From positions 992,001-1,056,000 of the forward strand of contig JASXTE010000003.1 of assembly GCA_030280995.1 (NCBI GenBank): a stretch of DNA of 64,000 nucleotides. Direction: 5' to 3'. The stretch comes from Hemileia vastatrix (Eukaryota; Basidiomycota; Pucciniomycetes; Pucciniales; Zaghouaniaceae). Shown one piece after another: positions 11,359 to 21,842 of this stretch; position 1 is the stretch's first letter, and the number at the start of each line of letters is the position of its first letter. Under the pieces are notes generated by a model. The model was not told the origin of the DNA, did not search any database, and saw only the letters and a program-made list of their open reading frames with translations. Made by a program: the position numbers and the translations under genes.

Positions 11359-12870
11359 TTAATTACAAAATATTATCTTTCTCAGCTTTACTTTTCTGAG
11401 TGCCAAATGATGCTTTGGAAATTTCTGTTTCCAGAAGTTCCATCTCATTGGATTCTCTTCTTTACACATGGAATTTGTTACCGACTCAATGTGTAAGACT
11501 GTGTTAAAAGAATTTATTTTAAATTTCCTTTTACCATTCATGCCAATTGTAAAATTGTTATTAGCAGGGTCTAATTTCACACCAAATTTAGTCAGAATAT
11601 CATTTCCAATGATAAAACAGCTACTACAGTTAGTATTATCCATTACTACAAAGTCACAAGTTACCCTTACATAACCATGTTGATGTTTAAAGAAAACAGC
11701 AGCTTTGTATTTACCAATGGGGTGTAGCACTGATCCAAAACCTCTCCAATTTTTAGTTTGAAGTGGTTCAAGCTTAAACTTATATTCACTATCAATTTTC
11801 TGTAATGTATTAGTGGAAACAACAGAACCAGCAGCTCCTGTGTCCAGTACTATATTAACATTTTCACCAGAAATGATAGCTGGAACCGTGATAGGTGTCA
11901 TTCTAAAGTTATCAGCTTGTATATCCTTAATGATTTCAGCATCCTCAAAATTCATTAAAGATTCATTCGAGTCCATATTTAATATTGGATTTTCAAAGAT
12001 GTACAAATCATCTTCCAACATACAGACTTCATTTTCATCACTATAAGAGATATTGCTGTCATAATCACTTGATTCTTTACTTTTTTCAGTTTCAGTTTCA
12101 GATTCACGTTGATTTTCAACAATATTTATGTTTTTCTCACATTTGTGACCTTTTACCCAAGGTTTGTTACACTTATAACAAGTATTTGTTTCATACGTTT
12201 TAGGTACTACAGGTGTAGTAGGTTTTTTCTGCTTCTCCTGAAGTGTTTTTGAATTTTGAATTTTTACAGGTTCAACATTTTTTTTATAAGTGGAATACCT
12301 TGATTCATACTTATGGTTTAATAATATTTCATTGCAAATATTAATAAAATCAGAATATTCAGTAACATTTAATGTTCTAGCTACAACAATATCTCTGACA
12401 GATATAGGTAATTTATATATTATCTTATCTTTCCATAAGTTAAAATCCATGTGAGGCTCAATGGCTTTTAATATTTTATTTAAAGTCATTAAAAATACCA
12501 TAGGTTTGTCACCATTCAACGGATTATACCTAGTCTTCTCATAAAGTCTCTGCTGAGTAAGCCTGAATTTAGAACCTCCAAATTGTTTTTCAATAAGTTG
12601 TTTCCATTCAGCCCAAGAGTAATCTTTACCCTCACTAAAGACAGCTTCAAACCATAATAAAGCAACATCCTTAAATAAAGAAATTAATTTTGATGTTATT
12701 TCTTCATCTGGTAACTTATATGAGAATTTCAAGTTGTCAATTATTTGAATAAAATGTTGCCAATCAGAGCTGGCTTCCCCATCATAAGTTGGGTACTGAT
12801 CTATCTTAGGCCAGTTTTTCTGATTGGATTTTATCTCACTAATATTAGGTAAATTCAACAACTCATTCAA
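11359..12870 (-). CDS. Gypsy A gag capsid, zinc knuckle and protease
   Basis: This is a 503-codon frame. Residues 18-170 resemble a retrotransposon gag capsid (WQHFIQIIDNLKFSY, SWAEWKQLIEKQFGG, FLMTLNKILKAI). CYKCNKPWVKGHKC at about 232-245 is a nucleocapsid-type zinc knuckle of the kind with an extended loop. An acidic linker of about 70 residues follows, then the protease active site NIVLDTGAAGSVVS (about 338), a classic D-T-G-A, and VVMDNTNCSSCFIIGNDILT, the second protease block. The protein would package RNA and cleave the polyprotein. It ends out of phase with RT. The start Met at 12870 is 50 bases downstream of the stop of the preceding coiled-coil frame. Confidence 0.88.
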   Translation of the reverse strand: MNELLNLPNISEIKSNQKNWPKIDQYPTYDGEASSDWQHFIQIIDNLKFSYKLPDEEITSKLISLFKDVALLWFEAVFSEGKDYSWAEWKQLIEKQFGGSKFRLTQQRLYEKTRYNPLNGDKPMVFLMTLNKILKAIEPHMDFNLWKDKIIYKLPISVRDIVVARTLNVTEYSDFINICNEILLNHKYESRYSTYKKNVEPVKIQNSKTLQEKQKKPTTPVVPKTYETNTCYKCNKPWVKGHKCEKNINIVENQRESETETEKSKESSDYDSNISYSDENEVCMLEDDLYIFENPILNMDSNESLMNFEDAEIIKDIQADNFRMTPITVPAIISGENVNIVLDTGAAGSVVSTNTLQKIDSEYKFKLEPLQTKNWRGFGSVLHPIGKYKAAVFFKHQHGYVRVTCDFVVMDNTNCSSCFIIGNDILTKFGVKLDPANNNFTIGMNGKRKFKINSFNTVLHIESVTNSMCKEENPMRWNFWKQKFPKHHLALRKVKLRKIIFCN

Positions 12871-12921
12871 CTTTTATAAATGGTCTTGTATTTCCTCCTG
12901 CACTGATTTGTGACTTACATT

Positions 12922-13326
12922 TTAAGATTTGACACTACCACCAGATGGTTTTAATTGTGGTGGTATAGGGAAGGAATGAGATTCACTTTTGCCAATGAAA
13001 GGATTATTATTATATTGATTATACTTATGATTATCCTGGTTCATTAGTAGATTGGCAGTTTCAATCTCAACTTTAGTTAATCTTTGTAGCAACTCAGAGA
13101 CACTTTGATTTGTCTGGGAAAAAGATAACTTTGTTCTTGATTCAGTTTTCAATAAATGTGTTTCATATAATTTTTCTAACTCACAAAATTTGTTTTAAAG
13201 TTCATTATATTTATTACTCAATGAATCATATTTAAGAGTTAGAGACAAATGTTCTTTCTCTGATTCTTTGTTACGTGTTGCTAATTGAGAAATTTTTAAT
13301 GTCAAGGATGAAATTGTATCACTAGT
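12922..13326 (-). pseudogene. Gypsy A N-terminal gag frame, 3' part (downstream of the Gypsy B insertion)
   Basis: This continues the frame that begins at 22735. Joining base 21843 to 13321 and removing one CTAGT target copy restores one phase: the sequence reads through KLTSDTISSLTLKISQ into a heptad-rich segment, then SVSELLQRLTKVEIETANLL, and ends ...SGGSVKS-stop at 12922. A single TAA (about 13196) interrupts it. The heptad pattern suggests a coiled coil, a common feature of gag assembly regions. On the right the segment is cut by the left LTR of Gypsy B at 13327. Confidence 0.75.
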
Positions 13327-14101
13327 TGTCACGCGCCACGTGAAACTCGAGGCAAAAGCAGCTCATTAAATCAATAATATCGAGTCCTAAATCTATACTC
13401 GAAGCGCAGAAAGCAATTCTCCATAGCAACTGCGATTCCCCTTTGTGTACTTACTATTTAACTGAGCTAGCCTAAACTCTAAATCTAAATTAGTCAATCT
13501 CCCAATAGGGTGCCTTAGTCTCATTTTCAATAAGCAACGCACAGCGCTAGGATCAACGTAATAGTACAGTAGTAGTTTTCATTAAAAGTTTTTTTAATTA
13601 ATAAAAAGGGGTAAATTGAGCATGGACGGATATTTAGCAAAGAGGGTCTAAGTGTATGTTAGTAATGGTCAATGGTATGGGAATGGTGCGATGAGAGGGA
13701 GGTCAATGCGAGGAGGAATAAAGGGATATAAAAGGGTTGGGTATTTGGTTCGATATTCCTTAGAATTAAATTATAAAACGTATTTACATTTAATAGTGGT
13801 AAAATCTTTAAGTTAAATCATTGTTATTGTATCTTTCTTTTATTTTCTCAATAAATCATTTCTAAATCCTAAACCTTTGATTATTGAGTTTCCAACCCTT
13901 CGTGAGATCTTAAGAATTCCTATTACCTTTGAAAACTATCTTATAATTCTTCTCGAACATACCTCGAACCTGTAGCTCTTACTTCGAGTGACCTTCGAAT
14001 CATTTCCTCGAATCATTCCTCTGTGCTTCGAAGAAGTTTCTAAATCCCTCATCTCACTTTCAGGAACATCCTCGACCTTGTGCGTAGGTCATCCGGTGAC
14101 A
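13327..14101 (+). repeat. Gypsy B 5' LTR
   Basis: This is a 775-bp LTR starting TGTCACGCGCC and ending CCGGTGACA. It contains a TATA box (GATATAAAAG, 13725-13734), a predicted transcript start about 30-40 bp downstream (near 13762) and an AATAAA signal near 13850. The partner copy is at 21068-21842. Confidence 0.95.
13725..13734 (+). promoter_or_regulatory. TATA box of the Gypsy B 5' LTR promoter
   Basis: GATATAAAAG sits in the middle of the LTR and is repeated at 21466-21475 in the 3' LTR. It lies 28 bases before AGAATTAAATTATA (13762-13775), the predicted start of the element RNA, which is the usual TATA-to-start spacing. Confidence 0.7.
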
Positions 14102-14117
14102 GTATAATTTAATTCTC
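14102..14117 (+). promoter_or_regulatory. Putative self-primer binding site of Gypsy B
   Basis: TATAATTTAATTCT (14103-14116), one base after the 5' LTR, is a perfect 14-nt complement of AGAATTAAATTATA at 13762-13775, which should be at or near the RNA 5' end. This is the arrangement known for Tf1/sushi-type elements, where the first bases of the mRNA fold onto the primer site and, after cleavage, prime reverse transcription. No conventional tRNA-like TGG primer site is seen here. Inference from sequence only. Confidence 0.65.
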
Positions 14118-14173
14118 TGTAGTTCTCATTCTTTGCACTACTACGTCCTTTTAGGTGTTTTTAAAGTTTTAAA

Positions 14174-15361
14174 ATGGCACCTGTTCAACGCACTCCTCCT
14201 CCGGGCGCTACTACTAGAGCTCGCGCTAGGGGCAGGCCAACAGCCACAAGGTCTGTTTCCCGCACTCACTCTTTGTAACCACTCGACCTTAGGGAATGGC
14301 AACATTCAGTTCAATCTGTAGAAGACATCCCACAAGACTTTGAGGATTCTAGTGATGAAGAAGAAGGAGAGGATACAATGCACAAGGCACCATCGGCCCC
14401 AGCCAATCACCCTTCTGGTCAATCCTCAGAACCTGGACCATCTAACTCTCTGGAAGATTTCATGATACTTTTCATGAAAACCCTTTCAAATCCAACGTCT
14501 TCAGAGGGATCTAAGTTCAAAACTCCTTCTATGAAATCTCCTGACAAATTCGACGGAGATCACCCCGACAGATTGCAACCCTTCTTGCAAACCTGAAAGC
14601 TACTGTTCCATAATGACCCTCGAAACTTTAATAGCAACCGATCAAAGGTCGTTTACGCTTCTTCATTCCTAGCTGGAAAAGCAGCAAGATGGTTCAAACC
14701 TTATCTGCTCATGCTTTCTTTGATAGAAACCCACTTACTTATCAATAATTGGGAAAAATTCAAAGACCAACTTTTTACGCTGTTTGGGGACCCTAATGAA
14801 ACTGACAACACAGAAATTGAACTTGATTTTCTTTGCATGAGTGATAATAGTAAAGGCTCTGAATATATCTCGAACTTCAGAGCACTTCAAACTCGAGTAG
14901 GTTGGAATGATGCTGCCCTTAAGTATCATTTCAAGAAAGGACTTCCTTCGAGGATTCTGGATCAATTAAATCTTCACAGTCAGAAGATGACTACTTTAAC
15001 GGATTTAATGGATCGAACCCTTGAACTTGACGGTGTTTATCAAGGACGACTTCAACATCGTCGATATGCCAACAAATCTCAAGGCCTAAATTTTAAATTG
15101 GGACCTTCTTCACACCCACGACCAAATCAATCCTCCTCGACTCAATCCAAACCCAATAAGGGAAAGGATAAACCTCGACCAAAAGGCTCGACCCCAGGCG
15201 ATATCAGCAAAGTACTGGATCCTAAAGGGGAACTTAAAGAAGCTGAGAGGAAGAGACGAGCAGATAATGGGTTATGTATGTATTGTGGGGGTAAGCACAA
15301 GTTGGAAGACTGTGTAAAGTTGAAGGAAAGAGAAGGTACTAGTTCAAAGTCAAAAAACTAG
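14174..15361 (+). pseudogene. Gypsy B gag, one frame with in-frame stops
   Basis: The frame opens at ATG 14174 (MAPVQRTPPPG) and keeps one phase to the TAG at 15359. It is broken by TAA at 14276 and TGA at 14594. It starts with an Arg/Pro-rich stretch and an acidic segment. The capsid follows, with SPDKFDGDHPDRLQPFLQT and FKDQLFTLFGDPNETDNTEI and then FRALQTRVGWNDAALKYHF, typical of Ty3/Gypsy gag. The zinc knuckle CMYCGGKHKLEDC near the end has C-x2-C-x3-H-x4-C spacing, one residue shorter than the usual C-x2-C-x4-H-x4-C, and fragment C has the same spacing. Gag would form the particle and bind RNA. Pol lies in another phase beginning near 15376. Confidence 0.88.
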
Positions 15362-15375
15362 TAGATAGTTTACTT

Positions 15376-18300
15376 GTGTGCAAAGAAAACTATCTTATCT
15401 CTCCCAGTGCACAGAACCTCCATGTCTTAAGGACTGGAGTTGCCTTAAACCACTTGAGATTCATTCTTTTTAAGGAGGATATCCCCTTCAGTTGTCTTAT
15501 AGACTCTGGAGCTTCAATTTCTTTTGTTAGTTTATCTTTTGCCAAGAAGCTTCAACTAACATTTACAGATGTCGATCAAACTCCAATCTATTTGGTCGAA
15601 TCAGAGGAACCCAAATATTGGGTAAGTAAGAAAGTTTTATGGGTTTTCAACTTTCCAAACTTTCCCCCCTTCTAGTGGGAATTATCAGTCTTGGACGCCC
15701 CAAGGATGGACGATACCATTCTTGGCCATGACTTTTTAACGCATTGGAATCCTGAAATTGATTGGACTAAGGGATTGATCACCCCATGCTCTAAGTATAT
15801 TTCTGATTCTTCAATGCAGGTCAATAGGGAGTTAAACAACCCGCCTGACAACGTCCTGCTAGAGGAAAAGTCTCTTCCAGATGACTTGCAAGCATCTGAT
15901 CTTTCTCTAAATGAGCAATTGGCTAACCCTTCTAGCTTGATGACTTCACTCGAAGAGGATTTAAATTGCCTCGAAGTAATTGAATTCTGCTCTCTCAATA
16001 CAGGTATCCCCTCGACAGATTCTCTCGAAGATGAAGAGGACAACCAAATCAACGTTGAAGCCATTAAATCAACTCTACCAGAAATCTATCACAATTTCCT
16101 CGATGTTTTCTCAATCCGCAAGGCCGATAAGTTACCACCTCATCGACCCTACGACCATCAAATAGAGTTAATAGGCCCAGTACCTCCGGCAGGTCCTGTC
16201 TATTCTTTTTCGAAGGATGAATCTCAAGTTCTTCGAGACTACATTGCAGAGAATGTAGCCAAAGGTTTCATCAGAGCCAGTAAATCTCCAACCGGCTCCC
16301 CTGTCCTCTTTGTAAAAAAGAAGGATGGTAGTCTTAGGTTGTGTGTTGACTATAGAAAGCTCAACACAGTCACTAAGAAGAATGCATATCCTGTTGCTCC
16401 TATGTCATTACTTCTTACCCTTTTCAATGGTGCTAATTTCTTTTCTAGAATTGATCTTAGAGGCGCTTACAATCTGATTCGCATTGCAGAAGGTCATGAA
16501 CCACTGACTGCAATGCGCACTAGATTTGGTAGTTTTGAATATTTAGTTATGCCTTTTGGATTATGTAACGCACCTTCAACTTTTCAAACTTTTGTTAATG
16601 ACATCTTTCAAGATGTTGTTGAACAATTTGTAGTCGTCTATTTAGATGATATTTTAATTTTCTCGAAGACACTGGATGAACATATTCACCATGTTCGACA
16701 GGTCCTAAATCGTCTTCAAGATCATGGTCTCTATGCCAAGCATAATAAATGCGAATTCCACCTCAAATCAATTGATTTTTTGGGTTTAACGTTTTCCACT
16801 GACGGTTTAGTCATGGATGACAAAAAAGTCCAGAAAATCCTGGAATGGCCTGAGCCCAAAAACATTAAATCGCTCCAAGGATTTTTGGGTTTTGCAAACT
16901 TCTATAGAAGATTTATTAAAGATTACTCTAAAACTATTTCCAATCTTACTTCTCTTCTTAGAAAAGACATTCCTTTTGTTTTTACTTCTACAGCACAAAA
17001 GGAATTCGAAGAACTAAAAACGGTGTTCACCACAGCCCCAATTCTTCGACATTTTGATCCTTCTGCTTTGACAATAGTTGAGACAGATGCAAGCGATTAT
17101 GCTATTTCAGGGGTCATCTCCCAATTAAATCCTGAAACAAAATTGTTTCATCCTGTTGCTTTTGAGTCACACAAACTCATTGCAGCAGAATTAAATTATG
17201 AAATTCATGACAAAGAGCTTTTAGCTATTATCCATTGTCTTAAAAAATGGCGTTCTTTTCTTCTCAGCCTAGATAGTCCTTTTCAAATTTTAACAGATCA
17301 TAATGCTTTAAAATACTTCATGTCTTCCAAAGTGTTAACCAGGCGTCAAGCCAGGTGGGCTGAATTTTCCTTCTCTATTTCTTATCTCCCAGGTAAAAAC
17401 TGCATTGTCCCAGATATCTTGTCACGTCGGGACGACATTTACCCACAGCGGGGGGACACATTTGCTGACAAGAACCCAGAAAATGTGCAATCAATCTTCA
17501 ACAAATCAATGTTAACGACTCATCAACTTAATTCGATGAAAATTCAATCTTTTCGAAATCCACTATCCAACATCCTTGAAGCTCAGTCAAAGGACGAATA
17601 TTGTTTAGGGTTAAAAGACAAAATACTCTCAAAGCAAGGGGCCAAAAGATTTAGTATTGAATCAGGTCTATTAGTCTTCGAAGGTAGAGTAGTCATACCC
17701 GACAACAATGAGATAAAATTATGGATTTTCAACAGTCGACATGATTCTCCATTAGCTGGTCATTTTGGGGTTGATAAAACCTACCAGTTAATAGTGAGGG
17801 ATTTCTTCTGGCCAGGTATGACCAGGGAAATCAAAGCCTATATAAAAGCTTGTTACGAATGTAATAGGAATAAGGCTCCCCGTCACCGGAAGCATGGGTT
17901 GCTTCAACCACTTCCTATTCCCTCTAAACCTTGGGAATCTTTATCGATGGATTTCATTTCTCAACTTCCTTTTTCTAATGATTTTGATGCTATATTAGTA
18001 ATAGTAGATAGATTTTCAAAAATTTCAATTTTCATTAAAACCACTACTACTGCTACAGCAGAAGATTTGTCAAAATTGTTTCTAGAATATGTATTCTCCA
18101 AACACGGCTTACCAAATGATATTATTTCAGATAGAGGCTCATTGTTTGTATCCACATTCTGGACCCAACTGTGTTGACAACTCAATATCACGAGGAACCT
18201 CTCCACGGCCTATCACCCTGAAACCGATGGTCAAACAGAAAGAGTTAACCAAATCCTCAAACAATATCTTCGAATGTATGTCAGTTACCAACAAGACGAT

Positions 18301-18996
18301 TGGACCACATGGTTACCATTGGCCGAATTTGCTTATAATAACTCGACTCATTCTTCGACACAACAATCTCCCTTCGAAACCATTTATGGACGACATCCTC
18401 GATTCAACTCAATCCATGTAGGAACTAATCATCCTGCATAAGATTATCTTCGAACTATATCACGACTCCAAGAAGAACTTAAAACAAATTTGGAATCAGT
18501 GATTTGAAGATACAATGAACAGGCCGACAAACATCGACAATCTGCTCCTTCTTTTAAACCAGGCGACAAAGTATGGCTCAACGCACGAAACATTCAAACA
18601 ACAAGACCATCAAAGAAACTGGCTGAAAAGCGCTTGGGACCATTCGAAATCGACTCTGAAGTCTCTAAAACTGCACTTCGACTCAAGTTACCTCCTAAAT
18701 GGCAGGCGATTCACCCTGTTTTCCATGTATCTCTCCTGGAACTGGCTCGAGAAATATACCCGGGAAAGAACCAACCCCCTCCGGAACCGGTCGAAGTAGA
18801 AGATCATCTAGAGTGGGAAGTAAGTTGTATCCTTGATTCAAGAATACGCAAGGGGAAACTTCAATACCTCGTGGAATGGGAAGGCTTCCTCAATGACTCA
18901 GACAAAACATCCTGGGAACCAGCCATCAATGTTTCTAACGCCCCTGAAATCCTAAAATCTTTTCATTTGAAATATCCTTTAAAACCAAAACCTTAA
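15376..18996 (+). pseudogene. Gypsy B pol: protease, RT, RNase H, integrase, chromodomain
   Basis: This is one continuous phase of about 1206 codons, interrupted by four stops (near 15673, 18175, 18439 and 18505) and otherwise intact. In order it has protease CLIDSGASISFV; RT with [35 protein letters not shown] and VVVYLDDILIFSKT (catalytic YLDD); RNase H with VETDASDYAISGV and LTDHNALKYF; integrase zinc region LAGHFGVDKTY and CYECNRNKAPRH; integrase core LSMDFISQLP, IISDRGSLFVS and [16 protein letters not shown]; and a full chromodomain at the C-terminus (YLVEWEGF, then SWEPAINVSNA). The stop at 15673 replaces a Glu codon still present in fragment C. The stop at 18175 could come from CGA. 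The domain order and chromodomain identify a chromovirus. Confidence 0.93.
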
Positions 18997-19616
18997 AATT
19001 TCTTTTATTTTAAATTTTCTTTTTCTTTTTCTTTCTTTCTTTTTCTCGTAAAAAAATCTAAAACACCTCTTAAATTTCTTAGCCTTGTTTTCTTTTTTCT
19101 CTCTCTTCTTTTTCTTTCTTCTCCTTCTATATAATTTTTCTCCAAAACCAACTAAAAGTAAAATCAAAATTAAAAATAATTAAAATAAAATAAAATAAAA
19201 TAAAATAAAAATAAAATAAAATAAAATAAATAGAATAAACATAAATAATAAAATAAAAATAAAATAAAATAAAATAAATAGAATAAACATAAATAATAAA
19301 ATAAAATAAAAAACTCTTAAATCTCTCTAAATATTTTCTTTCTTTTCTTTTTCAATTCTCTAAATACATTCTTTTCTTAGATTTAAAATTCTCTTTAAAA
19401 TTTTCTTTTCTATAAATTTATTCTCTCTTTAAAAACTTTCTTTCCTTCGAATCATCAAATCTTGTACGACACGACCATTTCCTCGAACTTAACTTCAACC
19501 TCTAAATCTCCCTATAAAAAATTCTTCGAACAAATGATTCTTCTTTTCAAATTCTCTTTAAATTCTAAATTCTGTTTTTTTTTCTTTCTTCTTCCTCTCT
19601 TTTCAACTAAAATTTC

Positions 19617-19651
<35 letters not shown>

Positions 19652-20014
19652 ATCAACAACTTTTTGCAAAAAACAAATTCTTCTTTCATTAAATTCTCAA
19701 TTCAACAAACTCATCTCAATCACCAACCGTTTTTTTTTCTCTCTTCTCTTACATAAATTTTTCTTTTAAAAACTTAAAACTTCCTTCAATTAAATAACTT
19801 CTTTCTTTCTTATTTAAATTTCTTCTTTCAAATTCTAAAGCAAAATTTTATTTAAAACTTCTTTTTTCTCTCTCTCCCAAATCTTATAAAAATAATAATA
19901 TTCACCTACAATAAAAATAAAATAAAAATAAAATAAAATAAAATAAAAATAAAATAAAATAAAATAAAACTAAAATACAATTCTATTTTTTCTACTTTTT
20001 TACATCTCTCCTTT
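18997..20014 (+). repeat. Low-complexity tail between Gypsy B pol and the antisense gene
   Basis: Simple sequence within the element: C/T-rich tracts, (AAAAT)n blocks at about 19150-19310 (with an internal duplication of about 56 bp containing AATAGAATAAACATAAATAA) and 19910-19975, and a pure A run at 19620-19647. No sense-strand coding region is seen. Confidence 0.8.
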
Positions 20015-20978
20015 TCATTTCAAATTTTTCTCTTTTAATTTTTCTCGAACCAATCTTTTCATCTTCTCCAATACTACCCTTATCTCCTTCCTGCATTTCT
20101 CAAATACCTCCTCCTCTCCTACCAGAACCACCTCTCCAATCTCCAAGAGTTCCTCGGCCACGTCGAAGGAAGCAGCATCGATAATTGTATCGAACTCCCC
20201 ACACAACTCTTCTGTGAACCTTACTCGTCGACCCTGATGAGGTTTCTTCGACCACACCTGGTCCAGCGTGTCTTCAGGTTCTTTGTTTCCACCTGTGACC
20301 GGAGGGTTTGCCTCAGTTGGTAAAAGCGGTGCAGGCTCCCCAATCGGGTCTTCAATGGTATTCGATGTCTAAACAAAACTCATCAGTAACCTCATCCTTA
20401 AAAAACAACAACGAAAAGCTTACTTTGAAGATGGGGTCAGGTTCTAAGAATAACCTTGGCGCCACCTCTACCTCTACCTCTGCTTCTCTTTCCTCCTCGT
20501 CATCTTCAATGACCACCCGTCATTTCTTGGGTGCCCGCCCTGGAACAGGGACTTCATCTTCATCTTCCTCCACCAATTTGTTGACTTCTTCTTTGACACC
20601 CCGCTTCAAACTCGTGGCCTGGGTTACCCAGGTTGTGATCTCGTTGTTGAGCTCCTTATCATTCTCCCCCACAGATTGATCATCTCCAACTGAGACATCC
20701 CAAATTTCTTCGACCACCTCTTTTGTTTTAGGGATCACCCAAAACTTGGTCTTGGTAAACTGTTGTTCGATTTCTGCATTCTTCCTCAATGCATCGCACG
20801 CCACTCGTTGCCAACGGCAAAACTCGCATTTCTGGCAAGGGCCTCGAGTTGCCGTACTTTCGACACAGAAGTATTCCATACTTTCACAAGCCGTGCAAGC
20901 TTGGGAAAACTGTCGCATAATCATTCCCCCATCCGCTTTAGGGTGTGGAGGCGTAGGTGTGGAAGTAGGACAATTCAT
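20015..20978 (-). CDS. Antisense two-exon Cys-rich gene carried by Gypsy B
   Basis: On the strand opposite gag-pol, exon 1 (20978-20424, start MNCPTSTPTPPHP) and exon 2 (20368-20015) are separated by a 55-nt intron. The intron has a GTAAGC donor, a TTTAG acceptor and an internal ACTGAT branch-like site. Both exons meet in phase 0, giving about 302 codons. Residues 32-70 hold seven cysteines in the order C-x2-C-x6-C-x9-C-x2-C-x2-C-x6-C (CTAC, CQKCEFC, WQRVAC), a probable metal-binding cluster. After it come acidic stretches, a basic PGRAPKK segment next to EDDEEE, and a Lys/Glu-rich C-terminal helix (KMKRLVREKLKEK). One TGA at 20520-20522 interrupts exon 1, in a context (AAA-TGA-CGG) that suggests a former CGA. 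The start is 90 bases from the 3' LTR, so that LTR may drive it. I do not recognise the protein; it is nominally nuclear or nucleic-acid binding by inference only. Confidence 0.65.
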
Positions 20979-21067
20979 TACAGGGAAATTAATAAATAAG
21001 GAAGAAAATATATATATAGAAGATGGCTCAAGCTCAACGGAGCTCGCGATTCCTATACCCGGGCATC

Positions 21068-21842
21068 TGTCACACGCCACGTGACACTCGAGGCAAAAGC
21101 AGCTCATTAAATCAATAATATCGAGTCCTAAATCTATACTCGAAGCGCAGAAAGCAATTCTCCATAGCAACTGCGATTCCCCTTTGTGTACTTACTATTT
21201 AACTGCACTAGCCTAAACTCTAAATCTAAATTAGTCAATCTCCCAATAGGGTGCCTTAGTCTCATTTTCAATAAGCAACGCACAGCGCTAGGATCAACGT
21301 AATAGTACACTAGTAGTTTTCATTAAAAGTTTTGTTAATTAATAAAAAGGGGTAAATTGAGCATGGACGGATATTTAGCGAAGAGGGTCTAAGTGTATGT
21401 TAGTAATGGTCAATGGTATGGGAATGGTGCGATGAGAGGGAGGTCAATGCGAGGAGGAATAAAGGGATATAAAAGGGTTGGGTATTTGGTTCGATATTCC
21501 TTAGAATTAAATTATAAAACGTATTTACATTTAATAGTGGTAAAATCTTTAAGTTAAATCATTGTTATTGTATCTTTCTTTTATTTTCTCAATAAATCAT
21601 TTCTAAATCCTAAACCTTTGATTATTGAGTTTCCAACCCTTTGTGAGATCTTAAGAATTCCTATTACCTTTGAAAACTATCTTATAATTCTTCTCGAACA
21701 TACCTCGAACCTGTAGCTCTTACTTCGAGTGACCTTCGAATCATTTCCTTGAATCATTCCTCTGTGCTTTGAAGAAGTTTCTAAATCCCTCATCTCACTT
21801 TCAGGAACATCCTCGACCTTGTGTGTAGGTCGTCCGGTGACA
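21068..21842 (+). repeat. Gypsy B 3' LTR
   Basis: This is a 775-bp partner of 13327-14101, with the TATA box at 21466-21475. It differs from the 5' LTR at 12 positions by hand count. In five of these the 5' LTR has CG and this copy has TG or CA, and in two it is the reverse. Confidence 0.95.

Larger units (their letters stand above)
13327..21842 (+). mobile_element. Gypsy B: complete chromovirus nested in Gypsy A gag
   Basis: The element has 775-bp LTRs (13327-14101 and 21068-21842), both TGTCAC...GTGACA, and a perfect target duplication CTAGT (13322-13326 and 21843-21847). Its order is LTR, primer site, gag, pol (protease, RT, RNase H, integrase, chromodomain), a 2-kb tail containing an antisense gene, LTR. 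The LTRs differ at 12 sites (about 1.5%), seven of which are CG versus TG/CA. Gag and pol carry in-frame stops only, with no frameshifts seen. It is therefore a recently dead or dying member of the same family as fragment C at 1-2556. Confidence 0.95.

Noticed and set aside
20308..21084. Plus-strand frames overlapping the antisense gene
   Set aside because: They are Ser-rich or otherwise low in information and do not join across the intron, while the minus-strand reading has consistent splicing and a cysteine cluster.
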